64,000 nucleotides of DNA, from the NCBI RefSeq assembly GCF_000468095.1, contig NZ_ASZC01000004.1:186001-250000 (forward strand), given 5' to 3'. The translations under genes were made by a program, and so were the position numbers. The notes beneath the pieces are model-generated. The model did no database searches and was not told the DNA's origin. It was given only the letters and a program-made list of their open reading frames with translations. This document shows positions 1 to 9,500 of the stretch, piece by piece. Each line of letters begins with the position of its first letter. Within the stretch, counting starts at the first letter, position 1. Source of the DNA: Pantoea sp. AS-PWVM4 (lineage in GTDB: Bacteria; Pseudomonadota; Gammaproteobacteria; Enterobacterales; Enterobacteriaceae).

Positions 1-369
1 GTAGCTGCCGCCGCGCATCCAGTGGTTAGCATTACGCAAGGCAACCAGGCCGATACCGTGATCGGTCGCCAGTTCGATGGCGCGATCCATCATGCTGCGC
101 GCGGTAATGTTGCCGATGGCGCGGTGCGCATCCCACTGCTCGATAGCACCCAGTGACAACACTTTATTGGCCGTGGCCTCCGGCACGATATGTCCGGCAT
201 CCAGTTGCTGAATAAAACGGGGAAAACGGTTCACGCCGTGGGAATAGACACCATTCAGGCTGGTTTCGGCAAACATGGCGGCACACGCGGTGGCCTTCTC
301 CTCTGGCACCTTGCGACTCAGCAAGACGCGCAGGAATTCTTCATATAATTGCTGATAGCTGATTCTCAT
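1..369 (-). CDS. dlgD: 2,3-diketo-L-gulonate reductase, N-terminal part (DlgD/YiaK)
   Basis: This is the N-terminal 123 residues of an NAD(P)H-dependent reductase of the malate/L-lactate dehydrogenase-like family. The rest lies beyond the left edge. The protein starts [12 protein letters not shown] and contains [17 protein letters not shown], the [10 protein letters not shown] segment and [16 protein letters not shown], which match E. coli YiaK (DlgD) from memory nearly position for position. The family reduces 2,3-diketo-L-gulonate to 3-keto-L-gulonate in the cytosol during L-ascorbate/diketogulonate use. The gene reads the same way as the ABC-SMP30 operon ending at 669, but a palindromic REP and its own leader, with a perfect operator-like palindrome, separate them. 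In E. coli this gene heads an operon repressed by YiaJ, and a yiaJ homologue lies at 5568-6404. Confidence 0.93.
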   Translation of the reverse strand, partial: MRISYQQLYEEFLRVLLSRKVPEEKATACAAMFAETSLNGVYSHGVNRFPRFIQQLDAGHIVPEATANKVLSLGAIEQWDAHRAIGNITARSMMDRAIELATDHGIGLVALRNANHWMRGGSY

Positions 370-412
370 AACGGCTACTGTCTCCCCAGCGCTACGCTTT
401 ATATTTCATATG

Positions 413-429
413 TTGGAATGTCGTTCCAA
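413..429. promoter_or_regulatory. Probable IclR (YiaJ) operator upstream of dlgD
   Basis: TTGGAATGTCGTTCCAA is a perfect inverted repeat (arms TTGGAA/TTCCAA, 5-base spacer) 44 bp upstream of the dlgD start. IclR-family dimers bind short palindromes of this kind. The YiaJ homologue encoded nearby is the obvious candidate ligand. Binding is inferred. Confidence 0.55.
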
Positions 430-600
430 ATAAATCGTATGGCGAAAGCAAAGAGGAGTCAAAGAAATGGATGGAAAATTTATCGTTTAAAATCAATCAA
501 ATAAAACTTTGATCGACTTTTGTGATCGGCCGCAAATCGGCCAGATTTCAGACGTGGGGAAGCCGGGACAGACGATCCTGCCCCGACATTTTCACCCATT

Positions 601-642
601 CGTAGCTGCGCGATTTATCGCGCGATAAATCGCGCAGCTACG
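601..642. repeat. REP-derived perfect 42-bp palindrome
   Basis: Bases 601-621 are the exact reverse complement of 622-642. Each half is a variant of the local REP (GTAG, then CT in place of CG, then GCGCGATTTATCGCGC), fused head to head with no spacer. It lies just past the stop of the SMP-30 gene and probably ends that transcript. Confidence 0.9.
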
Positions 643-668
643 GGGATGTCTGGTATTACGCGAGGGTG

Positions 669-1496
669 TTACAAACGCACCCGATACAACGACGTGGTGG
701 CGGTGATATACAGCTCGTCACCCTGCGGGCCGCCCAGCGTACAGTTCGATACCCGCTCCGGTAACGCAATTTTGCCGCGCGTCCGACCGCTGCTGTCGAA
801 GATGATCACGCCGTCGGCACAGCTACAGTAGATATCGCCGTTCGCCGCGACACAGAAGCCGTCTGGAAAACCCGGTGCCACCTCGGCAAAGAATTGCCCC
901 GCCACCAACTCGCGACCATCCACCTTGTAGACGCGCAATTGGCGACGCCCCAGCGTGGGGAAATCCACCACCGACATATCGGCCACGTACAGCAGGCTTT
1001 CATCGGGCGAAAACGCCAGGCCGTTGGGACGTTGCAGATCGCTGGCGGCGATACTGAGCTGCCCGCTGGCCGGATCGAAGCAGTAGAGATAACAACCGAT
1101 CACCTGGCTGTGGGCGTGATACCCCTCCTCATCGTTGACGATCCCGTACGGCGGATCGGTGAACCACAGGGTGCCATCGGAACGTACCACCACATCATTC
1201 GGTGAGTTAAAGCGTTTGCCCTCGACCTTATCAATCAACAGCGTCACGCTACCGTCATGCTCGGTACGGCTGATGGCGCGGCGACCATGTTCACAACTCA
1301 CCACTCGCCCCTCAAGGTCACGCGCGTTACCGTTGGCATAGTTGGCGTTGGCGCGCCACAGGCTCAACTCTCCGTTGCGCTGCCAGCGGAACATCCGGTT
1401 GCCTTTGACATCGCTAAACACCACCGCATCCTGCTGCGGCAGCCATACCGGGCCTTCGGCCCAGATGGCGGGTGAACAGAGTTTTTCCGGCTGCAT
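669..1496 (-). CDS. SMP-30/gluconolactonase/LRE-like lactonase
   Basis: A 275-residue cytosolic protein of the SMP-30/regucalcin six-bladed propeller family, whose members are mostly metal-dependent sugar-lactone hydrolases. Family signatures visible are WAEGPVW near the N-terminus (the metal-binding Glu), NGNARDLEGRVVSCEH, FNSPNDVVVRSDGTLWFTDPPYG and RPNGLAFSPDE. No signal peptide is present. The ATG at 1496 overlaps the binding-protein stop by one base; a GTG one codon earlier is also possible. It is the last gene of the ABC operon, so it probably opens a lactone brought in by that transporter. With dlgD next door, a lactone of the ascorbate/gulonate series is attractive but unproven. Confidence 0.85.
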   Translation of the reverse strand: MQPEKLCSPAIWAEGPVWLPQQDAVVFSDVKGNRMFRWQRNGELSLWRANANYANGNARDLEGRVVSCEHGRRAISRTEHDGSVTLLIDKVEGKRFNSPNDVVVRSDGTLWFTDPPYGIVNDEEGYHAHSQVIGCYLYCFDPASGQLSIAASDLQRPNGLAFSPDESLLYVADMSVVDFPTLGRRQLRVYKVDGRELVAGQFFAEVAPGFPDGFCVAANGDIYCSCADGVIIFDSSGRTRGKIALPERVSNCTLGGPQGDELYITATTSLYRVRL

Positions 1497-2596
1497 CACT
1501 GTACGCCCCAGATGGTTTTGTAGTGTCCCTGATAGTTGTTCGCCGGGTCGTAGTTGTTTTCCGGGCCGCCGTCGTTGGCGATATTGTCTTTGGTGATCAG
1601 ATGCGCCGGCGTTACATAGCCAGAGGAAGGTTGACCGGCAAAGGCGCGGTTGAACTCATCCAGCAATTGCCAGCCGTGCAGCTTGAGCGGCTCAGCTACC
1701 GTGGCGATCTGGCTGTCGCTGTTACGGATACGCTGGAAAGCCGAGATGGAACCGTCACCGGCAGAAATATTGAAAGGCGCATTGCTGCCTCCTTTACCTG
1801 CGGTTTTCAGCGACGGAGCCATAAAGTCAAAATAGAGATCGTTGATCGACAGCGCGTACTGAAAATGATCGCCGTATTTCTGCAACAGGCTGAAGGTCAT
1901 GGAAGGCATACGGTTGGCGGTATCCGCCAGCGGCGTATCGATAAATTCCACCACCTTGCAGCCGCTGCACTTCTCAATCTCCTGCTTCATGGTATTGGCC
2001 TTGTCCAGCGCGATTTGGTACAGCGAGTCGGTGAAGATCAACACCTGCGCCTTACCACCGGATTTCACCACGGCATATTGCGCCGCCAGCCGCGCCACAT
2101 CATTGGAATCGGAGGTGATATTGTCCGTCACGCCATATTTTGCAATCGGTCCCGGCTGCGGTTCAGCATGCCAGGCCATCAGCACGATCTTTTGTTCTTT
2201 GGCTTTCTTCAGCGGGATTTTTGCCACGTTCGGGTTCCAGCCACCAATCACGATGCCATCCGGGCGCTGGGCAATTGCCTGATTCAGCGCCGCGAGCTGG
2301 TCTTTCACCGAACCGCCACCATCCAGGGTTTCCAGTTTCCATCCCGCGACCTTCGCCGCTTCACTCAGCCCTTGCTGCACCCCCTGCACCCCACCGTTTT
2401 TCATATCAGAGGCGATAAAGATGATTTTCTTGTTCGGTTGCAGTTTGGGGCCGGTGGTCGGCCCATCCCAGGTGCTCGAGCTGGCGGTGGCCTTCGCCAC
2501 GGCAGCGGTCGCCTGATCCAGGTAGCTGTCAGCCTGCGCGGAGGCGGAGGCCACCAGCAAAGCGGCCAAGGTAAGACTCAATGCCTGATTTTTCAT
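1496..2596 (-). CDS. Periplasmic sugar-binding protein, ribose/RbsB-like ABC system
   Basis: A 366-residue periplasmic substrate-binding protein of the type I sugar-binding fold. A signal peptide occupies about residues 1-22 and ends with ASAQA. The mature part starts its first lobe with KKIIFIASDMKNGGVQGV and has RPDGIVIGGWNP and the hinge-side GDGSISAFQRI, typical of RbsB/XylF-like proteins. At 366 residues it is longer than RbsB, with an extended N-terminal linker before the first strand and a C-terminal tail rich in Asn and Tyr. The start overlaps the permease stop by 4 bp, so the two are translationally coupled. Substrate specificity cannot be read from sequence; the neighbouring lactonase, dlgD and YiaJ suggest a sugar acid or lactone. 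Confidence 0.88.
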   Translation of the reverse strand: MKNQALSLTLAALLVASASAQADSYLDQATAAVAKATASSSTWDGPTTGPKLQPNKKIIFIASDMKNGGVQGVQQGLSEAAKVAGWKLETLDGGGSVKDQLAALNQAIAQRPDGIVIGGWNPNVAKIPLKKAKEQKIVLMAWHAEPQPGPIAKYGVTDNITSDSNDVARLAAQYAVVKSGGKAQVLIFTDSLYQIALDKANTMKQEIEKCSGCKVVEFIDTPLADTANRMPSMTFSLLQKYGDHFQYALSINDLYFDFMAPSLKTAGKGGSNAPFNISAGDGSISAFQRIRNSDSQIATVAEPLKLHGWQLLDEFNRAFAGQPSSGYVTPAHLITKDNIANDGGPENNYDPANNYQGHYKTIWGVQ

Positions 2597-3693
2597 AATG
2601 AATTCCCTGGTGTGATGGTTTTTTGTTTATGGTCAGGTGCAGAGGTCGGTGCGCTCTGACTGCGCACCACGGCTTTTTGGTTCAGCAGGCGGCGACGCTG
2701 GGCGTAACCGGCAAGCGTAATCGACAGCAACAAGGTCGCGCCGTTAAATAACGGTTCGACCCAGAAGTCGCCGCCAAATTGTTGGATCCCGGCAATACCG
2801 ATGGCGAGGATGGCGATACCCACCACGGTGCCCCAGATGTTCACCCGTCCCGGACGAATGGTGGTGCTACCGAGGAAAGCCCCCACCAGCGCTGGCAACA
2901 GATAATCCATCCCGACGCTGGCCTGGCCTACGCCCTGTTCAGCCGCAATCAGCACGCCACTGAAACCGGTTAACACGCTGGAGGCGATAAAGGTCCCGAT
3001 GATGTATTTATTCACCGCAATGCCGTTGAGGCGCGCGGCAGTGGGGTTACCACCTACCGCATACATGCAACGGCCCAACGGGGTATGTTCGGTGACGAGC
3101 CACAGCACCAGCGCAACGATCAACACATAAAACGCGCCGATGGGAATGCCGAACAACTCGGTATGATGCAGCGCGCTAAAGGCATCCGGCAGATCGCCAA
3201 CAATTTGCCGACCACCGGAGTGCCACAGCGCCACGGCGTACAGCACGGTGCCGGAGCCGAGGGTGGCGACAAAGCTGTCAATATCCGCTAACGCTACCAG
3301 GATGCCGTTCAATAACCCGTAGAGCGCCGAGATCACCAGCACCGTCAGCACCGCCATCTGCCATGAGAAGCCGTACTCCACCTGAAGGGTAATGGCGAGG
3401 ATATGCCACAGCACAATGCCGAAACCGACGTTCAGGTCGATCTTGCCGACAATCATTGGCAAGGTCGCCGCCAGCGCCAGCAGCGCAATCTTGGCTTTAC
3501 TGGCGAGGATCGCCTGTAAGGTCAGCATGGTGGCAAACGACGGTGACAACGCCGAGAACAACAGGGTTAACACCACACATAACAGCAACAGGCCGTAGCG
3601 GGTCATTATCTGCATCGACCAGGGGGCAAAGCCATGTTGCGCAAGGCTGACCCGCTGCTCCAGCGCGGTGGATTTGACGGATGTTTTTGACAT
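2593..3693 (-). CDS. Sugar ABC transporter permease, RbsC-like
   Basis: A 366-residue inner-membrane permease of the BPD_transp_2 (RbsC/XylH) family with about ten hydrophobic segments beginning near residue 30. The family loop GRCMYAVGGNPTAARLNGIAV, which contacts the ATPase, is present. Only one permease gene is encoded, so a homodimer is expected. It starts 22 bp after the ATPase gene and overlaps the binding-protein start by 4 bp. A charged tail of about 35 residues (ending PDHKQKTITPGNSL) follows the last membrane segment. Confidence 0.9.
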   Translation of the reverse strand: MSKTSVKSTALEQRVSLAQHGFAPWSMQIMTRYGLLLLCVVLTLLFSALSPSFATMLTLQAILASKAKIALLALAATLPMIVGKIDLNVGFGIVLWHILAITLQVEYGFSWQMAVLTVLVISALYGLLNGILVALADIDSFVATLGSGTVLYAVALWHSGGRQIVGDLPDAFSALHHTELFGIPIGAFYVLIVALVLWLVTEHTPLGRCMYAVGGNPTAARLNGIAVNKYIIGTFIASSVLTGFSGVLIAAEQGVGQASVGMDYLLPALVGAFLGSTTIRPGRVNIWGTVVGIAILAIGIAGIQQFGGDFWVEPLFNGATLLLSITLAGYAQRRRLLNQKAVVRSQSAPTSAPDHKQKTITPGNSL

Positions 3694-3715
3694 AATTTTT
3701 CTCCTGCCTTCCTTT

Positions 3716-5242
3716 TCAGACGGTGGTTAATGGGGCAGCGCTGCTGGCAGAGGCCAGCTCCAGCAAACCGGCAAAGGTAACCTGTTCATTTTTTAATTCG
3801 CCGACCACCTGACCACGGTTAAACACCAGCGCGCGGTTGCAGATATGGGCGATCTCTTCGAGGTCATTGGATATCACCAGTACCGCCACGCCCTCGGTCA
3901 GCGCTTTATTCAGCAGGTGATAGATTTCTTCGCGCGCGCCCACATCGACGCCTGCGGTGGGGTCTTCCAGAATCAGCAGCGGCGCATTGAGATGCATCCA
4001 GCGCGCCATCACCACCTTCTGCTGGTTGCCGCCCGATAAGGCGCTGATGTCGAGATTGACGTCTTTCGGACGCACATCGAATAACTGAACTTTCCACCAG
4101 CTGGCACCGATTTCGGCACGCCGTCCGTAGCGTGACAAAAGCCGATGACCACTGGCGCAGGGATTAAGAAACAGGTTTTCACGCACGCTCATCGACATCA
4201 CCAGGCTCTCGCTGGTGCGGTCCCCCGCCACCAGCGACACGCCAGCCGCCATCGCCTGTTGGGGCGTCTGTGGCTGATAGGCTTGGTCACGGAAGCGCAG
4301 CGTCCCGGCGGTGGCCTGACGCAAACCAAACAGCAGGCGGCCAATTTCCTCTTGCCCGGCACCGCGTAAGCCAGCCAGCGCCAGCATTTCGCCCGGTTGC
4401 AGGCTGAAGCTGACCGGCCCGACTTCATCAATGCAGAGTTGATCCAACACCAGCACCGGTTTGCTCGCAGCCGGTAGCGGTTGCCGTTGATTCCCTTCCA
4501 ACGCCTCCCCGACAATCATCTCCACCAGATCGTGCAGTTGATAATCGGCAGTGTTGCCTTCTGCAACGCGTTTGCCATCACGCATCACACAGATGCGGTC
4601 GGCAATCTCAATCACTTCATCAAGGCGGTGGGTGACGTAAATCATGCCAACTTTGCGACTTTTCAGTCGGTTGATGACTTCGAACAGGTGACGCACATCG
4701 TTGGCGGGTAACGAGGCGGTAGGTTCATCCAGCACCAGCACTTCGGCGTTGACCGCCACTGCGCGCGCAATCGCCAGCAGGGATTTCTCGGTGCGCGACA
4801 GTTCAAACACGCGGGCATCAGGGTCCAGCATGATGCCGACATCGTTCAGGGCGGCACGCGAACGCTCGCGCACCGCCCGCCAGTCGATCAAGCCGAGACG
4901 ACGGGTAAAACCCATCACCAGCGCCATATTTTCCGCCACCGTCATCCATTCAATCAGCCCGAGATCCTGATGAATAAAGGCGATTGGCTGCCGGGTGGCG
5001 GTTTTCAGACTGGCGGCCGACGCGATGCTGGCGTCGTGAAAGCGGATATCGCCCTCATCCCGGCTATACACTCCGGCCAGCACTTTGATCAGCGTGGATT
5101 TTCCGGCACCGTTTTCTCCCAGCAGGGCAACCACCTCGCCGGGAAAAACCTCAAGACTGACATCATTAACGGCGGGATTACCGCCAAAGCGTTTGGTGAT
5201 ATGGCTCAGAGTAAGAACCGGTGTACCCGGGCTATGCTGCAT
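3716..5242 (-). CDS. Sugar ABC transporter ATP-binding protein, RbsA-like (double ATPase)
   Basis: A 508-residue cytosolic protein with two fused ATPase domains, as in RbsA/MglA/XylG. The first has Walker A LLGENGAGKSTLIKV near residue 40, a degenerate signature (ELSRTEKS) and LVLDEPTASL. The second has the usual degenerate P-loop (LRGAGQEEIGRLL), the signature ALSGGNQQKVVMARW and LILEDPTAGVD. The frame is open up to 5314, but I chose the ATG at 5242: an AGGAGG lies 8 bases upstream of it, and homology starts right after it, while the upstream codons overlap the promoter. It is the first gene of the ATPase-permease-binding protein-lactonase operon and diverges from yiaJ. Confidence 0.92.
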   Translation of the reverse strand: MQHSPGTPVLTLSHITKRFGGNPAVNDVSLEVFPGEVVALLGENGAGKSTLIKVLAGVYSRDEGDIRFHDASIASAASLKTATRQPIAFIHQDLGLIEWMTVAENMALVMGFTRRLGLIDWRAVRERSRAALNDVGIMLDPDARVFELSRTEKSLLAIARAVAVNAEVLVLDEPTASLPANDVRHLFEVINRLKSRKVGMIYVTHRLDEVIEIADRICVMRDGKRVAEGNTADYQLHDLVEMIVGEALEGNQRQPLPAASKPVLVLDQLCIDEVGPVSFSLQPGEMLALAGLRGAGQEEIGRLLFGLRQATAGTLRFRDQAYQPQTPQQAMAAGVSLVAGDRTSESLVMSMSVRENLFLNPCASGHRLLSRYGRRAEIGASWWKVQLFDVRPKDVNLDISALSGGNQQKVVMARWMHLNAPLLILEDPTAGVDVGAREEIYHLLNKALTEGVAVLVISNDLEEIAHICNRALVFNRGQVVGELKNEQVTFAGLLELASASSAAPLTTV

Positions 5243-5567
5243 TACCGCCTCCTGCAAACTCCTGGTGAGCATCAACAGCGGCGACAGCATCAAAACACCG
5301 CTAAATTTCAACATACGAAATACGATTCCAAAAAATACTATTCCTGGCGCGCAGGAAAAGCAAAGAAGTAGCGAGGATAAATTTCATTAATAAACAAATA
5401 GATATAATTCGTGTTGCGGATTTGTGATGCATCGCTCACTTCGGTAAGGGGTGGATTTTCGCCAAAAGTCACACTAAACCTGGCGAAGGATTCCCAGGCT
5501 GAAGTGCATGGGTTAACATCTGGCGACTGCTCTTTTATCGGAGTGGGAAAACTAAGAGGAAGCGTGG
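5243..5567. promoter_or_regulatory. Divergent promoter region of the ABC operon and yiaJ
   Basis: 325 bp without a gene. At 5315-5331 the stretch ACGAAATACGATTCCAA matches 10 of 17 positions of the dlgD palindrome, including the right arm TTCCAA, and is followed by another ATTCC. It could be a weaker YiaJ site 73-89 bp upstream of the ATPase start. A TGTGA...TCAC pair near 5420 has an 8-base spacer, so I do not call it a CRP site. Confidence 0.4.
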
Positions 5568-6404
5568 ATGGTGGTTAAAGTAGCGAAAGCGAAGGAAGAG
5601 AAGAGTGACAAGCCACTGGGGACGCAGAGCTTGTTTCGTGGGCTGCAACTGATTGAATTACTGAGCAACTACCCGAACGGTTGCCCATTGGCCCATCTTT
5701 CTGAGTTGTCCGGGATGAACAAAAGTACCGTGCATCGCCTGTTGCAGGGTTTGCACAGCAGCGGTTATGTCACGCAGGCACCCTCGCCTGGCAGTTACCG
5801 TCTGACCACTAAGTTTATTTCTGTCGGACAGAAGGCCCTCTCCTCCCTCAACATCATCCATGTCGCTGCCCCGCATCTGGAGAAACTGAATCTGGAAGTG
5901 GGCGAAACGGTCAACTTCTCCAGCCGCGAAGATGATCATGTGATCCTGATTTATAAACTGGAACCCACCACCGGGATGATGCGCACCCGTGCCTATATCG
6001 GCCAGCATATGCCGCTGTATTGTTCGGCGATGGGGAAGATTTTTATGGCCTGGGGCAGCGAAGAATATCCGGCTCATTACTGGCAAAGCCATCAGGACAG
6101 CATTCAACAGTTGACCAAAAACACCATCACCACGCTCCCGGAGATGCTGGAAGAACTGAAGTCCATTCGTCAGCAGCAGACGGCAATGGATCGCGAAGAG
6201 AATGAACTGGGTGTTTCCTGCATCGCCGCGCCGGTGTTTGATATTCAGCAACGAGTGCCTTATGCGGTGTCGATTTCACTGCCCACCGCCAAGATGCAAC
6301 AGATTGGGGTGAAAAAACTGATGGGTCCGGTGGTCGCCACCGCCCGTGCGATTTCGGAAGAGCTGGGATACGTGGTGCCGCAAAAGGCGTGTACCTTACC
6401 GTAA
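5568..6404 (+). CDS. yiaJ: IclR-family repressor YiaJ (DlgR/PlaR type)
   Basis: A 278-residue DNA-binding regulator. Residues about 19-80 form the winged helix-turn-helix (SLFRGLQLIELLSNYPNGCP, then LSGMNKSTVHRLLQGL). The effector domain follows, with SSREDDHVILIYKLEPTTGM, AYIGQHMPLYCSAMGK and MDREENELGVSCIA. These stretches are nearly identical to E. coli YiaJ, which represses the yiaK-S genes for diketogulonate use. The ATG has AGAGGA upstream. Unlike E. coli, the divergent neighbour is an ABC transporter operon rather than yiaK. The C-terminal 15 residues differ from YiaJ. Confidence 0.93.
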   Translation: MVVKVAKAKEEKSDKPLGTQSLFRGLQLIELLSNYPNGCPLAHLSELSGMNKSTVHRLLQGLHSSGYVTQAPSPGSYRLTTKFISVGQKALSSLNIIHVAAPHLEKLNLEVGETVNFSSREDDHVILIYKLEPTTGMMRTRAYIGQHMPLYCSAMGKIFMAWGSEEYPAHYWQSHQDSIQQLTKNTITTLPEMLEELKSIRQQQTAMDREENELGVSCIAAPVFDIQQRVPYAVSISLPTAKMQQIGVKKLMGPVVATARAISEELGYVVPQKACTLP

Positions 6405-6419
6405 AAAAATCCGTACCGT

Positions 6420-6488
6420 AACGGCGCGATTTATCACGCAGGTTTTACCCCACAAAGGTCAAAAGCGCGCGATAAATCGCGCCGCTAC
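6420..6488. repeat. REP pair (inverted), left copy degenerate
   Basis: A degenerate forward REP (ACGGCGCGATTTATCACGC) and an intact reverse REP (6467-6488) flank a 25-bp spacer, downstream of yiaJ and 64 bp before lhr. It may form the yiaJ transcript end. Confidence 0.85.
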
Positions 6489-6552
6489 GTCAGCATGCGA
6501 GCTCGCTTTCGCTACACTGCAAAACGCACCTTAGTGAAATCAGGGAAATCGG

Positions 6553-9500
6553 ATGTCAGACGCAGCTCTCCAACATTTCTTACCCGCTACGCAGGCATGG
6601 TTCCGAGCCACTTTTGCTTCCCCCACCCCCGTTCAGGCGGAAGCCTGGCAGGCCATCGCCAGTGGTAAAAATTGCCTGGTGATTGCACCAACCGGGTCGG
6701 GTAAAACGCTGGCGGCCTTTCTGCATGCCATCGATGCGCTATTTCGCGAGCGCAGTCAGACAGATGCAGTTGCCCGCAGTCATAAAACCCGCATTCTGTA
6801 TATCTCGCCGGTGAAGGCGCTGGCCGCCGATGTGCAGCGCAACCTGCAATTGCCGCTGGCGGGGGTGGAGGCACAACGCCGCCAGCAGGATGAAATGGAA
6901 ATCACCTTGCAGGTGGGGATGCGTTCTGGCGATACACGCAGCGCTGAGCGGGCGCAGTTGCAACGCCGCCCGCCGGATATCCTGATCACCACGCCTGAGT
7001 CCCTGTTTCTGATGCTGACCTCCAAAGCGCGCGAAACGCTGCGGGGAATATCCACGGTGATCGTCGATGAAGTCCATGCGGTAGCGGGCAATAAACGCGG
7101 CTCGCATCTGGCGCTCAGTCTGGAACGACTCGATGCATTGCTGGCGCAACCGGCGCAGCGGATTGGGTTATCCGCGACCGTACGTCCCCCCGAGGCCGTG
7201 GCGCGTTTTCTCGGAGGGGTGGGCGAAACCCTGGTGGTCAATCCGGCGGCGAAGCGTCCACTGCAACTGACCATCACCGTTCCGGTGGCTGATATGACTG
7301 ACATCCAGCAACGTCCGGACAGCCAGGCTGCGCAGGATGCCACGCTCGCCGCCGGGTCGATCTGGCCGCATATTGAAGCGGGCATTCTTGACGAAGTGCT
7401 GCGCCACCGCGCCACGCTGGTGTTCACCAACTCGCGCGGGCTGGCTGAGAAACTCACCGCGCGCCTGAATGAACGCTACGCCCGCCAGTTGGGTGAGCAG
7501 CCGACCGCACCGGAAGCCTCCTTTGATTACGGCTCCTTTACCGGCGGCACGGAAAAACGCACGCAGACGCCGGACAACCTGATCGCCCGCTCGCACCACG
7601 GTTCGGTGTCAAAGGAGCAGCGCCTGGAGATTGAAACCGCCCTGAAAGCCGGTGAACTTCGTTGCGTAGTGGCGACCTCCAGCCTCGAACTGGGTATCGA
7701 TATGGGCGATATCGATCTGGTGATTCAGGTGGGTGCGCCACTGTCGGTCGCCAGCGCTCTGCAACGTGTCGGACGCGCCGGACATCAGGTGGGCGGCACG
7801 CCCAAAGGAATATTCTGGCCCCGTACCCGGCGTGATTTGCTGGATACTGCCGTCACGGTTGAAGCGATGCTGGCAGGCGACCTGGATGCTATCGCCCCGC
7901 CTCACAATCCGCTCGACATCCTGGCCCAGCAGACTGTCGCCGCCGCCGCGATGGAGACGTTGCAGCTTGATGACTGGTTTGCTCTGGTACGGCGCGCCGA
8001 TCCGTTCCGCTCGTTGCCACGCGCCGCGTTCGAAGCGGTACTGGATATGCTGGCCGGACGTTACCCCTCAGACGAATTCGCCAATCTGCGCCCGCGCATT
8101 ATCTGGGATCGACATAATCACACCCTGAGTGGCCGCCCCGGTGCGCAGCATCTGGCTGTCACCAGCGGCGGCACCATCCCGGACCGTGGCATGTTTAGCG
8201 TGATGCTGCCGGAAGGAGAAGAACAAACTGGCGCGCGGCGAGTCGGGGAACTGGATGAAGAGATGGTGTATGAATCGCGGGTGAACGACATTATTACCCT
8301 CGGCGCTACCTCCTGGCGTATCCAGCAAATCACCCACGATCAGGTGTTGGTGGTACCAGCACCGGGGCGTTCGGCGCGTCTGCCATTCTGGCATGGCGAA
8401 GGTGTGGGGCGTTCTGCCGCATTAGGTGAAGCCATTGGGCGCTATCTGCGCGAGGTTGATCAGGGTGCCCCCATAGCCGACACCCTGGATGACCATGCCC
8501 GTCATAATATTCAGACGCTGATCGCCGAGCAGCGCCAGGCGACCGGCGTGCTCCCCACCGACCGTACGCTGCTGATTGAGCGTTGTCGGGATGAAACCGG
8601 CGACTGGCGCGTCATCCTGCATTCACCCTATGGTCAACGCGTCCATGCCCCCTGGGCGCTGGCGGTGGCTGAGCGGATCACCCGGATCATGGGCATCGAT
8701 CCCGCCGTAGTGGCCAGTGATGACGGTATCGTCGCCCGCTTTCCCGATAGCGACGGTCGCGTACCTGGCGCTGAATTGTTCCTGTTTGAGCCGGATGAAC
8801 TGCAACGGGTGGTGAGCCAGTCGGTCGGTCAGTCGGCGTTGTTCGCCGCCCGCTTCCGCGAGTGTGCCGCCCGCGCCCTGCTGCTGCCACGCCGCAATCC
8901 GGGCAAACGCTCGCCGTTATGGCAGCAGCGACTGCGTGCCGGGCAGTTACTGGAAGTTGCCCGCCAGTTCGATGATTTTCCCATCCTGATCGAAACCGCC
9001 CGTGAATGTTTGCAGGATGTTTATGATCTTCCTGCCCTGCACCATCTGATGGCACGTCTGCAACAGGGAGAGATTCAGCTGGCAGACGTCACCACCGAAT
9101 CCCCTTCGCCTTTTGCGGCACCGCTGTTGTTCGGTTATGTGGCGGAATTTATGTATGCCAGCGATGCTCCCCAGGCGGAGAAACGCGCATCGATGCTGGC
9201 ACTGGACAGCAAACTGCTGAAGCGACTGCTCGGTGAAGTGGATATGCGTGAGCTGCTCGATGCTGACATGGTGGCGCGGGTGGAACAAGAGTTACAGCGT
9301 CTGCCTGCCAGCTATCACGCCACCAGTATCGAAGCGTTGTCAGACCTGCTGCGCGAGGTCGGTCCGTTAACCCACGCAGAACTGGCGCTGCGCTACAGCG
9401 GCGATGAGGCGTTAAGTGACGGTTTAGAGGCTTTGCAACAGGCACAGCGCATCTTTTGCGTCAGCATTGCCGGTGAGACACGCTGGGCGCTGGCAGAAGA

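Noticed and set aside
1472-2659. 395-codon open frame on the plus strand
   Set aside because: It lies entirely opposite the binding-protein gene, which has a signal peptide, family motifs and operon overlaps. High-GC DNA gives such antisense frames.
5420-5445. TGTGA...TCAC pair near yiaJ as a CRP site
   Set aside because: The half sites are 8 bases apart instead of 6.
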